A DNA stretch of 8,627 nt from NCBI GenBank assembly GCA_031286725.1, contig JAITTR010000093.1, positions 1 through 8,627 of the forward strand, written 5' to 3'. The notes under the pieces were generated by a model. The model ran no database searches, was not told where the DNA came from, and was given only the letters and a program-made list of their open reading frames with translations. The number at the start of each line of letters is the position of its first letter. The stretch's first letter is position 1. Positions 1 through 5,927 of the stretch are shown one piece after another. The translations under genes were made by a program, and so were the position numbers. This stretch comes from Holosporales bacterium. GTDB taxonomy: Bacteria; Pseudomonadota; Alphaproteobacteria; RUG11792.

Positions 1-420
1 TATTTGCGTATTTTTTTCTTTGGCGAGTTTCATTAAGCATTTCCCGCCGGAAATTATTGCTTCTTTTGTGGCTATCGCTAGTCTTTTAGCGTATCCCAAA
101 GAGCTAAAAGTTGGAATTATCCCGGCGTTCCCGGAAATAGCCATAACGCAACAATCGACGTCAATAGCCGCAATATTTTCTAATTCCTCCCCCGGGAAAA
201 TTTGCGTTGGATAAGAAGATAATTCAGATTTTACTATATTATACGATTTCTCATTTGTTATGCAGATACATTTCGGTTTATACAGCTTCGCTTGCTCTAG
301 GATTAACTTAAAATTTTTATGCCCAGTTATCGCGAGTATTTCGAAATTATTAGATGAAGCTATATCTAAGGCTTTTCTTCCTATGCAACCGGTCGACCCC
401 AAAATACTTATAGTTTTCAT
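1..420 (-). CDS. dxr: 1-deoxy-D-xylulose 5-phosphate reductoisomerase, N-terminal 140 residues (cut by window edge)
   Basis: Dxr catalyses the NADPH-dependent rearrangement and reduction of 1-deoxyxylulose 5-phosphate to MEP, the committed step of the non-mevalonate isoprenoid pathway, in the cytosol. The frame is open from ATG at 418-420 to position 1. It begins MKTISILGSTGCIGRKALD, the family's NADPH-binding Rossmann motif (usually GSTGSIG; here the Ser is Cys). Near residues 116-125 it has AIATKEAIISGG, matching the family LANKE/LATKE segment. The metal-binding part (VDSEH) would follow beyond the edge. Full-length members have about 390 residues, so roughly a third is present. The start shares an ATGA overlap with the cdsA stop and has no clear Shine-Dalgarno, which suggests translational coupling. 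The uppS-cdsA-dxr order supports the call. rseP and bamA are the usual next genes, but they are not visible here. Confidence 0.93.
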   Translation of the reverse strand, partial: MKTISILGSTGCIGRKALDIASSNNFEILAITGHKNFKLILEQAKLYKPKCICITNEKSYNIVKSELSSYPTQIFPGEELENIAAIDVDCCVMAISGNAGIIPTFSSLGYAKRLAIATKEAIISGGKCLMKLAKEKNTQI

Positions 421-1070
421 AGCAATATTATTTTTATCAAAATAAATGAGTAAGTAGCTAGGAAAAGGCTGTCTAATCTATCGCAAAGTCCGCCGTGCCC
501 GGGGATTATATTTCCTGTGTCTTTCACGTTTAATATTCTTTTTACCTTAGATTCCAATAAATCCCCCAGGACGGCTGAGATTGTTATAAGTATTGAAGCA
601 TAAAAAAGTTTAGCGTTATTGTTTAAAACGTTATATACATAGAAATAAGAAGTTAAAATAGAAAAAACAGATCCTGCTAATACTCCAGACCAAGTTTTAT
701 TTGGGCTAATTTTAGGAGCGAATTTTAGGCCGCCAATAAGTTTCCCGCCAAAATATGCGAATATATCGCAAGACCAAACGATAAAAAATATCCACAAAAT
801 ATACAACTTATAAGAAATATCATAATAAGTATTATCTTTATAATTTTCAATAATCAAGAATAAAGCTGGGATAGTTATGTAAACAATCCCAGAATAAAGT
901 AAGTATTTCTTCTTTTTCCTTTTATTAATTTTTATCCATTCGTATAGCATAATAAAAAAGCCTAATAGGATAGATAAAAAGAACTCACAACCTCCATTTA
1001 GAATTATCCAAACGCCGGCTCCGGCAAGAGCAATCCCGTTTATGATTCTCATCAATAAATTATTTGCCAT
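417..1070 (-). CDS. cdsA: phosphatidate cytidylyltransferase (CDP-diacylglycerol synthase)
   Basis: CdsA is an inner-membrane enzyme that makes CDP-diacylglycerol from phosphatidate and CTP, feeding all phospholipid synthesis. The 217-residue protein is mostly hydrophobic, with about six or seven membrane segments, and a Lys-rich loop (KINKRKKKK) near residues 47-55. The family signature is clear near residues 174-200: SKVKR, then KDTGNIIPGHGGLCDRLD. Upstream, near residues 99-127, CDIFAYFGGK and APKISPNKTW match the conserved DIxAYFxGRxxG and PKKTWEG motifs. It is at the short end of the family, which is common in reduced genomes. The ATG lies inside the end of uppS (11-base overlap). An AGAGGA sequence sits only 3 bases before it, so the Met at residue 7 is a possible alternative start. 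Confidence 0.95.
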   Translation of the reverse strand: MANNLLMRIINGIALAGAGVWIILNGGCEFFLSILLGFFIMLYEWIKINKRKKKKYLLYSGIVYITIPALFLIIENYKDNTYYDISYKLYILWIFFIVWSCDIFAYFGGKLIGGLKFAPKISPNKTWSGVLAGSVFSILTSYFYVYNVLNNNAKLFYASILITISAVLGDLLESKVKRILNVKDTGNIIPGHGGLCDRLDSLFLATYSFILIKIILL

Positions 1071-1740
1071 ATGTCCTCTTTCTTTTTGAGAAGTCGTTTA
1101 TAGCCTCGTTTAACTCTTGTTTATTAAAGTCCGGCCAAAATAATTTTGAAAAATAAAATTCCGTATACGAATGTTGCCATAATAAAAAATTGCTAATTCT
1201 TTGTTTAAACCCTGTTCGGATCATCATATCCGGATCCGGAATTCCTGTGGTATCCAAATTATCCGAAAAGTTCTTTTCGGTAAATTCTATTTTCTTCTCG
1301 GCTATTTTTCTTGCCGCTCGAATTATATCGTCTTTCCCGCCGTAGCTAATGGCTAAACAAACGGTAATTTCTTTATTATTTTTGGTTTTCGCCTCGTATT
1401 CTTTTAATATGTTCTGAAACTCTTGATTTAATTTAGTTATATCGCCAATTACTTTCAATTTAGCACCGGCGTTCAAGACTTTTTTAATCGATTCGTCGGT
1501 TTTGAAAAAACGCATAGCTAACGCCATAAAATTCTCAATCCAATCTTTTGGTCTTTTCCAATTTTCATAAGAAAAGGCGTAAAACGTCGTATATTTTATT
1601 CCAATTTCCTTGGCCCATATTATCGCTTCGGCCATTGTTCTCATTCCTTTGAGATATCCGGCCATTATCGGAATATTGTTCGTCCTTGCCCAAGACGAAT
1701 TTCCGTCCATAATAAACGAAACATGCTCAGGAATATTCAT
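1060..1740 (-). CDS. uppS: isoprenyl (undecaprenyl) diphosphate synthase with altered substrate-binding loop
   Basis: A cis-prenyltransferase that condenses isopentenyl diphosphate onto farnesyl diphosphate to make the C55 carrier for peptidoglycan and other surface polymers. The 226 residues align along the whole family: HVSFIMDGN near residues 6-14, FYAFSYENWKRP at 53-64, SYGGKDDI at 132-139, IRTGFKQRISNFLLWQ at 174-189 and WPDF near the end. The catalytic Asp (D12) and N14, W17, N60, W61, R63, R175, R181, S183 and E194 are kept. However, the usual DGNGRWA is DGNSSWA, and the positions matching E. coli R39 and H43 are I25 and Y29, so several pyrophosphate-binding residues are missing. The start is supported by GGAG at 1751-1754, 10 bases upstream and overlapping the dnaB end. 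Family membership is certain; normal activity is less so. Confidence 0.93.
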   Translation of the reverse strand: MNIPEHVSFIMDGNSSWARTNNIPIMAGYLKGMRTMAEAIIWAKEIGIKYTTFYAFSYENWKRPKDWIENFMALAMRFFKTDESIKKVLNAGAKLKVIGDITKLNQEFQNILKEYEAKTKNNKEITVCLAISYGGKDDIIRAARKIAEKKIEFTEKNFSDNLDTTGIPDPDMMIRTGFKQRISNFLLWQHSYTEFYFSKLFWPDFNKQELNEAINDFSKRKRTYGK

Positions 1741-1747
1741 AAAGCGG

Positions 1748-3148
1748 CTACTCCATTAAATTTCCAAACTTTGTCAATCTCCCGTCAAAGAATAGCTTTA
1801 TAGTCCCAACGGGGCCATGTCTTTGTTTTGCTATTATTATTTCGGCTCTGTTATATATTTTCTCCATTTCAATTTGCCATTTATCGTGTTCTACGGTTCC
1901 TTCTTGCGGTTCTTTTCTTGATTTATAGTATTCTTCTCTAAAAACAAACATAACAACGTCGGCATCTTGCTCGATAGATCCAGATTCCCGTAAGTCTGAT
2001 AATTGCGGTTTTTTATCTTCCCTTTGTTCGACGGCTCTTGAAAGCTGAGAAAGAGCTAAAACTGGAATATCTAATTCTTTCGCTACCCCCTTCAGAGTTC
2101 TGGTGATTTCCGAAATCTCCTGGACTCTATTGTCAGAAAACCTTCCGACTTTTCCAGAGTCGATAAGCTGCAAATAATCAATAACAATAAGGCCTATGTT
2201 GTATTGTCTTTTTAATCTTCTCGCTTTATTTCTAATTAAATTAGCAGTTATATTTGGAGTATCGTCTATGAATAAATTTAATTTTTCTAAATCCTGGCTT
2301 ATAGTTAAAAACTTATCAAACGAATCTTTTGGAATTTCGCCTCTTCTTATATTATCCGACGGAACTCCAGATTCGCTTGCCAAAATTCTCGTGGCCAATT
2401 GCTCCGCGGACATTTCGAGAGAGAAAAAAACGACCCCTGCGCCGTCTTGGGAATTATTCAATTTAGCTTTTGCCGCATTGAAGGCTATGTTGGTAGCAAA
2501 AGCGGTTTTCCCCATAGAAGGCCTTCCCGCAACGACCAATAAATCGGATCTATGCAATCCGCCGAGCCATTTGTCCAAAAGCTTAAACCCGGAGGTTATT
2601 CCGACTATTCGGCTGTCTTTTTTAAACGCGGAAGTCGCCGATTCTATAGATTCGGCCAACGCGTCGCTAAACTGAACCAATCTGCCTTTTCCCGTTATTC
2701 CCATAGCTATTTCGTAGAGGCTTTTTTCAGCGTCTTCTATTATGTCTATAGCTTTTTCGTCCGCTTTTAACTCTTTCGCCTTAAAAACGCTTCTATCGCT
2801 TATTTCGACTATTTGGCGTCTTAGATATAAATCGTAAATAATTTTAGCGTATTCCTTGACGTTGCTTAAGCTTATTGCCGAGTCGACTAAATCCAGAATA
2901 TATTTCTGCTCTCCTGCCGCTTTAAACATTTCGTCAGATTTTAAATAGACGCTTAAAGTTATCGGATCCGCGATAGAGCCCGAATCCCTTATTTTTCGAA
3001 TAGCGTCAAAAATTTTAGAATGCAATTCTGCGGCAAAGTGATACGATACGAAATAATCGGGTATTGTGTCTAATACCGAATTTTCAAGTATCAAAGCCCC
3101 CAAAAGAGCTTGTTCCGCATCCGTATTATGAAGGGTCATTTGTTCCAT
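1748..3148 (-). CDS. dnaB: replicative DNA helicase DnaB
   Basis: The hexameric 5'-3' helicase that unwinds DNA at the replication fork and recruits primase. The 466-residue length is normal, so there is no intein. The N-terminal domain begins HNTDAEQALLGALIL (residues 7-21). The RecA-like ATPase domain has Walker A GRPSMGKT (208-215), FFSLEMSAEQLATR (241-254), Walker B LIVIDYLQL (320-328), LSQLSRAVEQR (366-376), SDLRESGSIEQDADVV (384-399) and the arginine-finger region AKQRHGPVGT (440-449). The ATG at 3146-3148 was chosen because it is the most upstream one. A second Met three codons in (3137-3139) is possible, and neither has a strong Shine-Dalgarno. The gene heads the run uppS-cdsA-dxr with a 7-base gap to uppS, an unusual partner for that lipid block. 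Confidence 0.97.
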   Translation of the reverse strand: MEQMTLHNTDAEQALLGALILENSVLDTIPDYFVSYHFAAELHSKIFDAIRKIRDSGSIADPITLSVYLKSDEMFKAAGEQKYILDLVDSAISLSNVKEYAKIIYDLYLRRQIVEISDRSVFKAKELKADEKAIDIIEDAEKSLYEIAMGITGKGRLVQFSDALAESIESATSAFKKDSRIVGITSGFKLLDKWLGGLHRSDLLVVAGRPSMGKTAFATNIAFNAAKAKLNNSQDGAGVVFFSLEMSAEQLATRILASESGVPSDNIRRGEIPKDSFDKFLTISQDLEKLNLFIDDTPNITANLIRNKARRLKRQYNIGLIVIDYLQLIDSGKVGRFSDNRVQEISEITRTLKGVAKELDIPVLALSQLSRAVEQREDKKPQLSDLRESGSIEQDADVVMFVFREEYYKSRKEPQEGTVEHDKWQIEMEKIYNRAEIIIAKQRHGPVGTIKLFFDGRLTKFGNLME

Positions 3149-3202
3149 CCGACGATTATGGCATATTTTAACGGAATAATAAATATGTTCCTTTACCTTT
3201 AA

Positions 3203-3208
3203 ATTATA
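3203..3208 (-). promoter_or_regulatory. possible -10 box for dnaB
   Basis: A perfect TATAAT on the minus strand, about 54 bases before the dnaB ATG. No good -35 hexamer lies 16-18 bases upstream, so this is weak support. A competing arrangement uses repeat copy 1: minus-strand TTGACA at 3347-3352 and TATAAT at 3321-3326, both perfect but with a long 20-base spacer. The true start cannot be chosen from sequence. Confidence 0.3.
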
Positions 3209-3297
3209 GCTTCTGCGATAAGAAATCTAGATTTCACAAGTTTGCCACAGCGTTTATATATGCTTTTTGTTATATTTTTTAGATAAATTTTATATAC

Positions 3298-3410
3298 GGG
3301 GGCGGATATGGTATTTTTTAATTATACCATATCCGCCCTGAAGATTTGTCAAGGTCCGCTCGCGTTGCTCGCTCTCCACCTTGACAAATCGAGAGTCGAT
3401 TAACTTTCAT
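3298..3410 (-). repeat. palindromic dispersed repeat, copy 1 (two stem-loops)
   Basis: Two perfect inverted repeats lie side by side. The first pairs GGGCGGATATGGTAT (3300-3314) with ATACCATATCCGCCC (3324-3338) across a 9-base AT-rich loop. The second pairs GATTTGTCAAGGT (3343-3355) with ACCTTGACAAATC (3378-3390) across a 22-base GC-rich loop. The shared core CGCCCTGAAGATTTGTCAA recurs near 5992-6010 and, less exactly, near 7991-8009. On the minus strand the element can be read as a 30-codon frame (3318-3410) from an ATG preceded by AAAGGA. It ends in DLDKSSGRIWYN, with related peptide endings in the other two copies. The position between divergent dnaB and bamD, the palindromic form and the dispersed copies resemble palindromic elements known in Rickettsia genomes. 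Identity with a named family is not claimed. Confidence 0.8.
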
Positions 3411-3557
3411 ACTTTTCCTTTTGGAGCGAAAAAAAGAGAGCAATCGAAATAATTGGTATATAAGGAAATATATGATGAGCCGTTAGCTTATAAAAGATTT
3501 CTTTCTGGCGTAGGATATGATAGTATTACAATAATATTATGGTCAAATTTTTGTTAG
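3411..3557 (+). other. upstream region of bamD
   Basis: This AT-rich stretch before bamD contains no supported gene. A plus-strand TTGACA in the repeat (3381-3386) lies 18 bases before TTTCAT (3405-3410), a moderate promoter match that would give a leader of about 140 bases. TAGTAT at 3521-3526 is a possible nearer -10, but it lacks a convincing -35. No strong Shine-Dalgarno precedes the bamD ATG. Confidence 0.3.
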
Positions 3558-4307
3558 ATGAATAAGTTAACTTTATTTATTATAGCTTGCGTTTTGGCAG
3601 GCTGTTCTCGCGAGCTTGATTTAAAACTCCTTGAAAATAAAGATGCCGGGGAGATTTTAAATATGGGCAAAAAAGAAATGAACGCGAAAAATTATTCTGA
3701 TGCAGTCCAGATTTTTGAAGAACTTGAGAGATTGTATCCCTATTCGAAATTAACCGCAGACGCCCAGATATACGAGGGCGATTGCAATTATAACTTAAAA
3801 AAATACGACGAAGCGATTTCCGCTTTTGAAATTTTCGTAAAAACTCACCCAATTCACAATAAAGTTCCATACGCGTTATATATGTTGGGACTTATAAATT
3901 TTGAACAAATGCCTATAATAGAGAGAGAGCAGGACTCCACGGCAAAAGCTTTGTCGTATTTTGACGAGTTATGTCAAAAATATCCGGAATCGAAATACGC
4001 AGAAGATTCCAAAGAAAAAATTAAAAAACTGCATCAACAAATGGCCGGAAGAGAAATTCTTGTGGCAAGATATTACCAATCGAGAAATAACTTTACCGCC
4101 TCGATTGGCAGATTAAATACCGTTATAAACGCGTATTTGGACACAAATCACGCACCCGAAGCTATGCTTAGGCTAGTTGAATGTTACGTCGCGATGGGTC
4201 TTTTAAACGAAGCAAAAATAATGGATAAACTCCTTGCTAAGAACTTCCCAAAGTCAAAGTGGGCAAAATATTCCAAAACCTTGTTGTCCAACGTTACTCG
4301 ACAATAA
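3558..4307 (+). CDS. bamD: outer membrane protein assembly factor BamD (lipoprotein)
   Basis: BamD is the essential periplasmic lipoprotein of the BAM complex. It binds BamA and helps insert beta-barrel proteins into the outer membrane. The 249-residue length is typical. Residues 1-16 form a lipoprotein signal ending in the lipobox LAGC, with Cys16 the expected lipidated residue. The rest is TPR-like: a repeat near 36-65 (AKNYSDAVQIFEELERLYP), a second near 80-95 (KKYDEAISAFEIFVKTHP), then YALYMLGLINFEQMP with EREQDSTAKAL (the family's RDQ region) and REILVARYYQSRNNFTASIGRL near 170-191. The gene stands alone: dnaB is divergent upstream, and a decayed IS1-type element begins 25 bases after the stop. 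That insertion may have separated it from former downstream partners such as recN, which often follows bamD in alphaproteobacteria. No clear terminator is seen. Confidence 0.95.
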   Translation: MNKLTLFIIACVLAGCSRELDLKLLENKDAGEILNMGKKEMNAKNYSDAVQIFEELERLYPYSKLTADAQIYEGDCNYNLKKYDEAISAFEIFVKTHPIHNKVPYALYMLGLINFEQMPIIEREQDSTAKALSYFDELCQKYPESKYAEDSKEKIKKLHQQMAGREILVARYYQSRNNFTASIGRLNTVINAYLDTNHAPEAMLRLVECYVAMGLLNEAKIMDKLLAKNFPKSKWAKYSKTLLSNVTRQ

Positions 4308-4324
4308 TTTTTCTAAAGCCATTA

Positions 4325-4332
4325 GCATTGGC
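4325..4332. repeat. target-site duplication, left copy of IS1-like element
   Basis: GCATTGGC lies directly outside the left terminal repeat. It matches GAATTGGC, directly outside the right terminal repeat, at 7 of 8 bases. IS1-family elements make target duplications of about 8-9 bases, so length and placement fit. Confidence 0.6.
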
Positions 4333-5098
4333 GGAACTGGACTATAAAAAAAGAGCAAGATTTTTATTACTTAGAAGCAAGACGGATAATGTAAGCATTT
4401 CGGGTGATTTTAAATAACACTTTGTTTTTCTGTGAAGTCTCGCTAGATATCTCAAGACAGAGTTGAACGACTCAACCAAAGCAGGTCTCCGATTTGCCAA
4501 CTACGTGAGAAACTCCTTCTTCTTAGACTAAAACTTCGGAATACGCGGGATATCCGTCCGTATAAACGAAGTCAATTTTATTCATTTTTACTCTATTCCA
4601 GAGTTTTTTAAAGTTTCTATGCCACCGTCTCCGATTTCAAACGAATCAAGACGCAGCCGGTTTCGGGCAACAGTAGTCCATAGCTTGATTTTGTTAGTTT
4701 TTGGGGACGTAAGTATACAATTCGTCAAGTTCCAAAACTGGAATCTCCTTGGTTTCCGTTTTTTCTCAACCCTCGTTCCAAGGCGCTTTATCCAATGAAT
4801 TATCAGCGGATAATGTATTTTAATCGAGTAAATCTGGCGCAAAATCCTCGCTATCCTTCTGAATCCGCAACCCTCCAAAATATAGCGTAATGGCTGTATT
4901 TTTATCTGATTGGAGTATTTTTCTTTCTTATTCCCTTCCGTCTGATTCCTCTCGCAAAGTTTTCAAAGATAACGTTACTTTCCTTTGACAAATCCGTTCT
5001 TACATAACGCCTCTGATCCGCAATAATTACGCTTTCTCATCTTTTTTCCCTCTCTCAACATCAAAACATTATACCTCCCTCATTTATACGCCAGTCCT
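4333..5098 (-). mobile_element. IS1-family insertion sequence, decayed
   Basis: A 766-base element, the usual size for IS1 relatives. Its left end reads GGAACTGGACTATAAA (4333-4348). Its right end read inward reads AGGACTGGCGTATAAA (5083-5098). These match at 12 of 16 bases as terminal inverted repeats. The boundaries are confirmed by flanking near-identical octamers at 4325-4332 and 5099-5106. The interior is one minus-strand transposase reading frame damaged by stops and indels, with its stop codon falling inside the left terminal repeat as is common in compact elements. It cannot supply its own transposase in this state. Insertion lies 17 bases (to the target duplication) after bamD. Confidence 0.85.
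4342..5040 (-). pseudogene. IS1-family transposase pseudogene
   Basis: Reading the minus strand from ATG (5038-5040), the N-terminal part resembles InsA: a remnant zinc-ribbon (NYCGSEALCKNGFVKGK, the first CPxC partly lost), then RYL and KLCERN interrupted by stops at 4975-4977 and 4963-4965. The helix-turn-helix region follows (LEGCGFRRIARIL, then IIHWIKRLG). After a frame change at A6C (4758-4764), the catalytic part reads VLELDELYTYVPK. After another shift it reads TNKIKLWTTVARNRL, then FEIGDGGIET. A third frame change at A6C (4603-4609) gives WNRVKMNKIDFVYTDGYPAY. A stop follows (SEVLV*), then VSHVVGKSETCF, and a one-base gain leads into VESFNSVLRYLARLHRKTK and a final TAG at 4342-4344. 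The DDE-type residues (D of DEL, D of TDG, E of VES) are recognisable. The longest intact piece is 4588-4878. It is not functional as it stands. Confidence 0.9.
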
Positions 5099-5106
5099 GA
5101 ATTGGC
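5099..5106. repeat. target-site duplication, right copy of IS1-like element
   Basis: GAATTGGC abuts the right terminal repeat and matches the left flank GCATTGGC at 7 of 8 positions. The single mismatch fits an old insertion. The stretch from here to the terminator at 5245 is AT-rich and shows no gene. It holds a weak CTAAAAA/TTTTTAG hairpin at 5110-5127 and three GCTAAAA copies. Confidence 0.6.
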
Positions 5107-5244
5107 AGCTAAAAACAGTTTTTTAGTATTAAATCTCCATTCGCTCTTCTTTAAATATATTCATATCAATTTCAACATAAAGCAACAAGCTAAAACGGGT
5201 TTTTGGCTAAAATACCCGATTATAATCGTTTTCAGTCAATAATC

Positions 5245-5281
5245 TAAAAGAAACTTGAAAACGGTCTCCCGTTTTCAAGTT
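5245..5281 (-). terminator. intrinsic terminator of the exported-protein gene
   Basis: A perfect 13-base stem, AACTTGAAAACGG (5252-5264) with CCGTTTTCAAGTT (5269-5281), closes a 4-base loop. On the minus strand it is followed at once by TCTTTTAG. It begins 9 bases after the stop codon at 5291-5293, the normal place for a Rho-independent terminator of that gene. Confidence 0.85.
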
Positions 5282-5290
5282 ATTCTACGG

Positions 5291-5788
5291 TTACATTAAC
5301 GGTTTTTGCTCTCTGGAAAGCTTTTGCGCTTCCAAAGTATCCCAGTTAATTATTTGAGCTTGTAAAACAGGACACAGCAAATGTTTAGATAAAGCGCCTA
5401 ACCAACGCTTTGCGGTACTGCCTTTGCCGAAAGTAGAACTGACTTCGTCCAAATAAGATACTTGAGCTTTCAAAACAGGACTCAACCAATGCTTGTATAA
5501 AGTGTGGAGCGTAATTTCCTTTGATAGTTTACCGGCGTTAAAATTATTAATAGCTAACGGAACAATCGTCTCCGCCACGGCAATTCCGGCTAGAGTTAAG
5601 GTTCCTTTGAGCCATGAGTCCCCATTGACGAACTCGCTCAAATTATACTCTGAAGCTGTTATGCCATTGATGAACTTGCTCGAATTAATCGCTTGAACTT
5701 TTGTTTCGCTGACAGCGCCCTCGCTGGCATAAGTATTAAAAATTCCCAATGTCATTAAGCTTCCTAAAATTATTATTTTTTTGTTCAT
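5291..5788 (-). CDS. unrecognised small exported protein with internal repeats
   Basis: No family is recognised in these 165 residues. Residues 1-21 look like a Sec signal peptide: MNKK, a hydrophobic core IIILGSLMTLGIF, then TYA-SEG as a plausible cleavage site. A second hydrophobic stretch near 63-82 (TLTLAGIAVAETIVPLAI) could be a membrane segment or buried helix. Two internal duplications are seen. A 14-residue unit has KFING (38-42) and EFVNG (52-56). A 36-residue unit has LYKHWLSPVLKAQVSYLD (97-114) and LSKHLLCPVLQAQIINWD (133-150). Expression signals are unusually complete: GGAGG (5795-5799) 6 bases before the ATG, a good -35/-10 pair upstream and an intrinsic terminator downstream. 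It lies between a dead IS and rne, alone on its strand. A secreted or surface role is inferred only from the signal peptide. Confidence 0.8.
   Translation of the reverse strand: MNKKIIILGSLMTLGIFNTYASEGAVSETKVQAINSSKFINGITASEYNLSEFVNGDSWLKGTLTLAGIAVAETIVPLAINNFNAGKLSKEITLHTLYKHWLSPVLKAQVSYLDEVSSTFGKGSTAKRWLGALSKHLLCPVLQAQIINWDTLEAQKLSREQKPLM
5355..5502 (-). repeat. 108-base-period internal duplication in exported-protein gene
   Basis: Bases 5355-5394 and 5463-5502 match at 32 of 40 positions without gaps, sharing TGAGCTT, AAAACAGGAC and ATAAAG blocks. In protein this gives two copies of K-H-x-L-x-P-V-L-x-A-Q spaced 36 residues apart, so the repeat keeps frame. Confidence 0.8.
5622..5687 (-). 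repeat. 42-base-period internal duplication in exported-protein gene
   Basis: Bases 5622-5645 and 5664-5687 match at 21 of 24 positions (shared CCATTGA, GAAC, GCTC and AATTA blocks). This encodes the paired KFING and EFVNG segments 14 residues apart in the mature N-terminal region. Confidence 0.75.
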
Positions 5789-5808
5789 ATTTTACCTCCA
5801 TTAATAAT

Positions 5809-5837
5809 GTTATACTCTTTTGAAGAGTTGACCTCAA
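5809..5837 (-). promoter_or_regulatory. promoter of exported-protein gene with inverted repeat in spacer
   Basis: On the minus strand, TTGAGG (5832-5837) and TATAAC (5809-5814) stand exactly 17 bases apart, a good sigma-70-type match. The -10 lies 20 bases before the ATG, so the leader is short and holds the GGAGG ribosome binding site. Between the boxes and touching the -10 is a perfect inverted repeat, ACTCTT TTG AAGAGT (5814-5828), a possible operator. The regulator is unknown. Confidence 0.55.
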
Positions 5838-5849
5838 CCCTCCGTTCTA

Positions 5850-5868
5850 GAAGGTTTTCTTAACCTTC
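5850..5868. repeat. short inverted repeat upstream of exported-protein promoter
   Basis: GAAGGTT (5850-5856) pairs with AACCTTC (5862-5868) across a 5-base loop. It lies about 13 bases upstream of the -35 box of the exported-protein gene. It could be a second regulatory site or a weak hairpin. It has no T-tract, so it is not called a terminator. Confidence 0.4.
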
Positions 5869-5927
5869 ATTATTAGATTATCAAACAATAGTTAAAAAAG
5901 AGTTAACGTGCCCAAAAATTGAGATCG

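Noticed and set aside
2196..2770. Plus-strand ORFs of 159 and 72 codons
   Set aside because: They lie antisense within dnaB, whose motifs cover the region fully; they have no family resemblance and no ribosome site.
3300..3338. The 15-base GGGCGGATATGGTAT stem as a terminator
   Set aside because: Neither strand has a T-tract after the stem, and both flanking genes (dnaB minus, bamD plus) start, rather than end, here. It fits better as part of the repeat.
3298..3410. CRISPR array
   Set aside because: The repeats are few, scattered over 5 kb, differ in length and orientation, and no cas gene is present.
3580..3870. Minus-strand 96-codon ORF
   Set aside because: Antisense shadow of bamD, which has a lipobox and TPR features.
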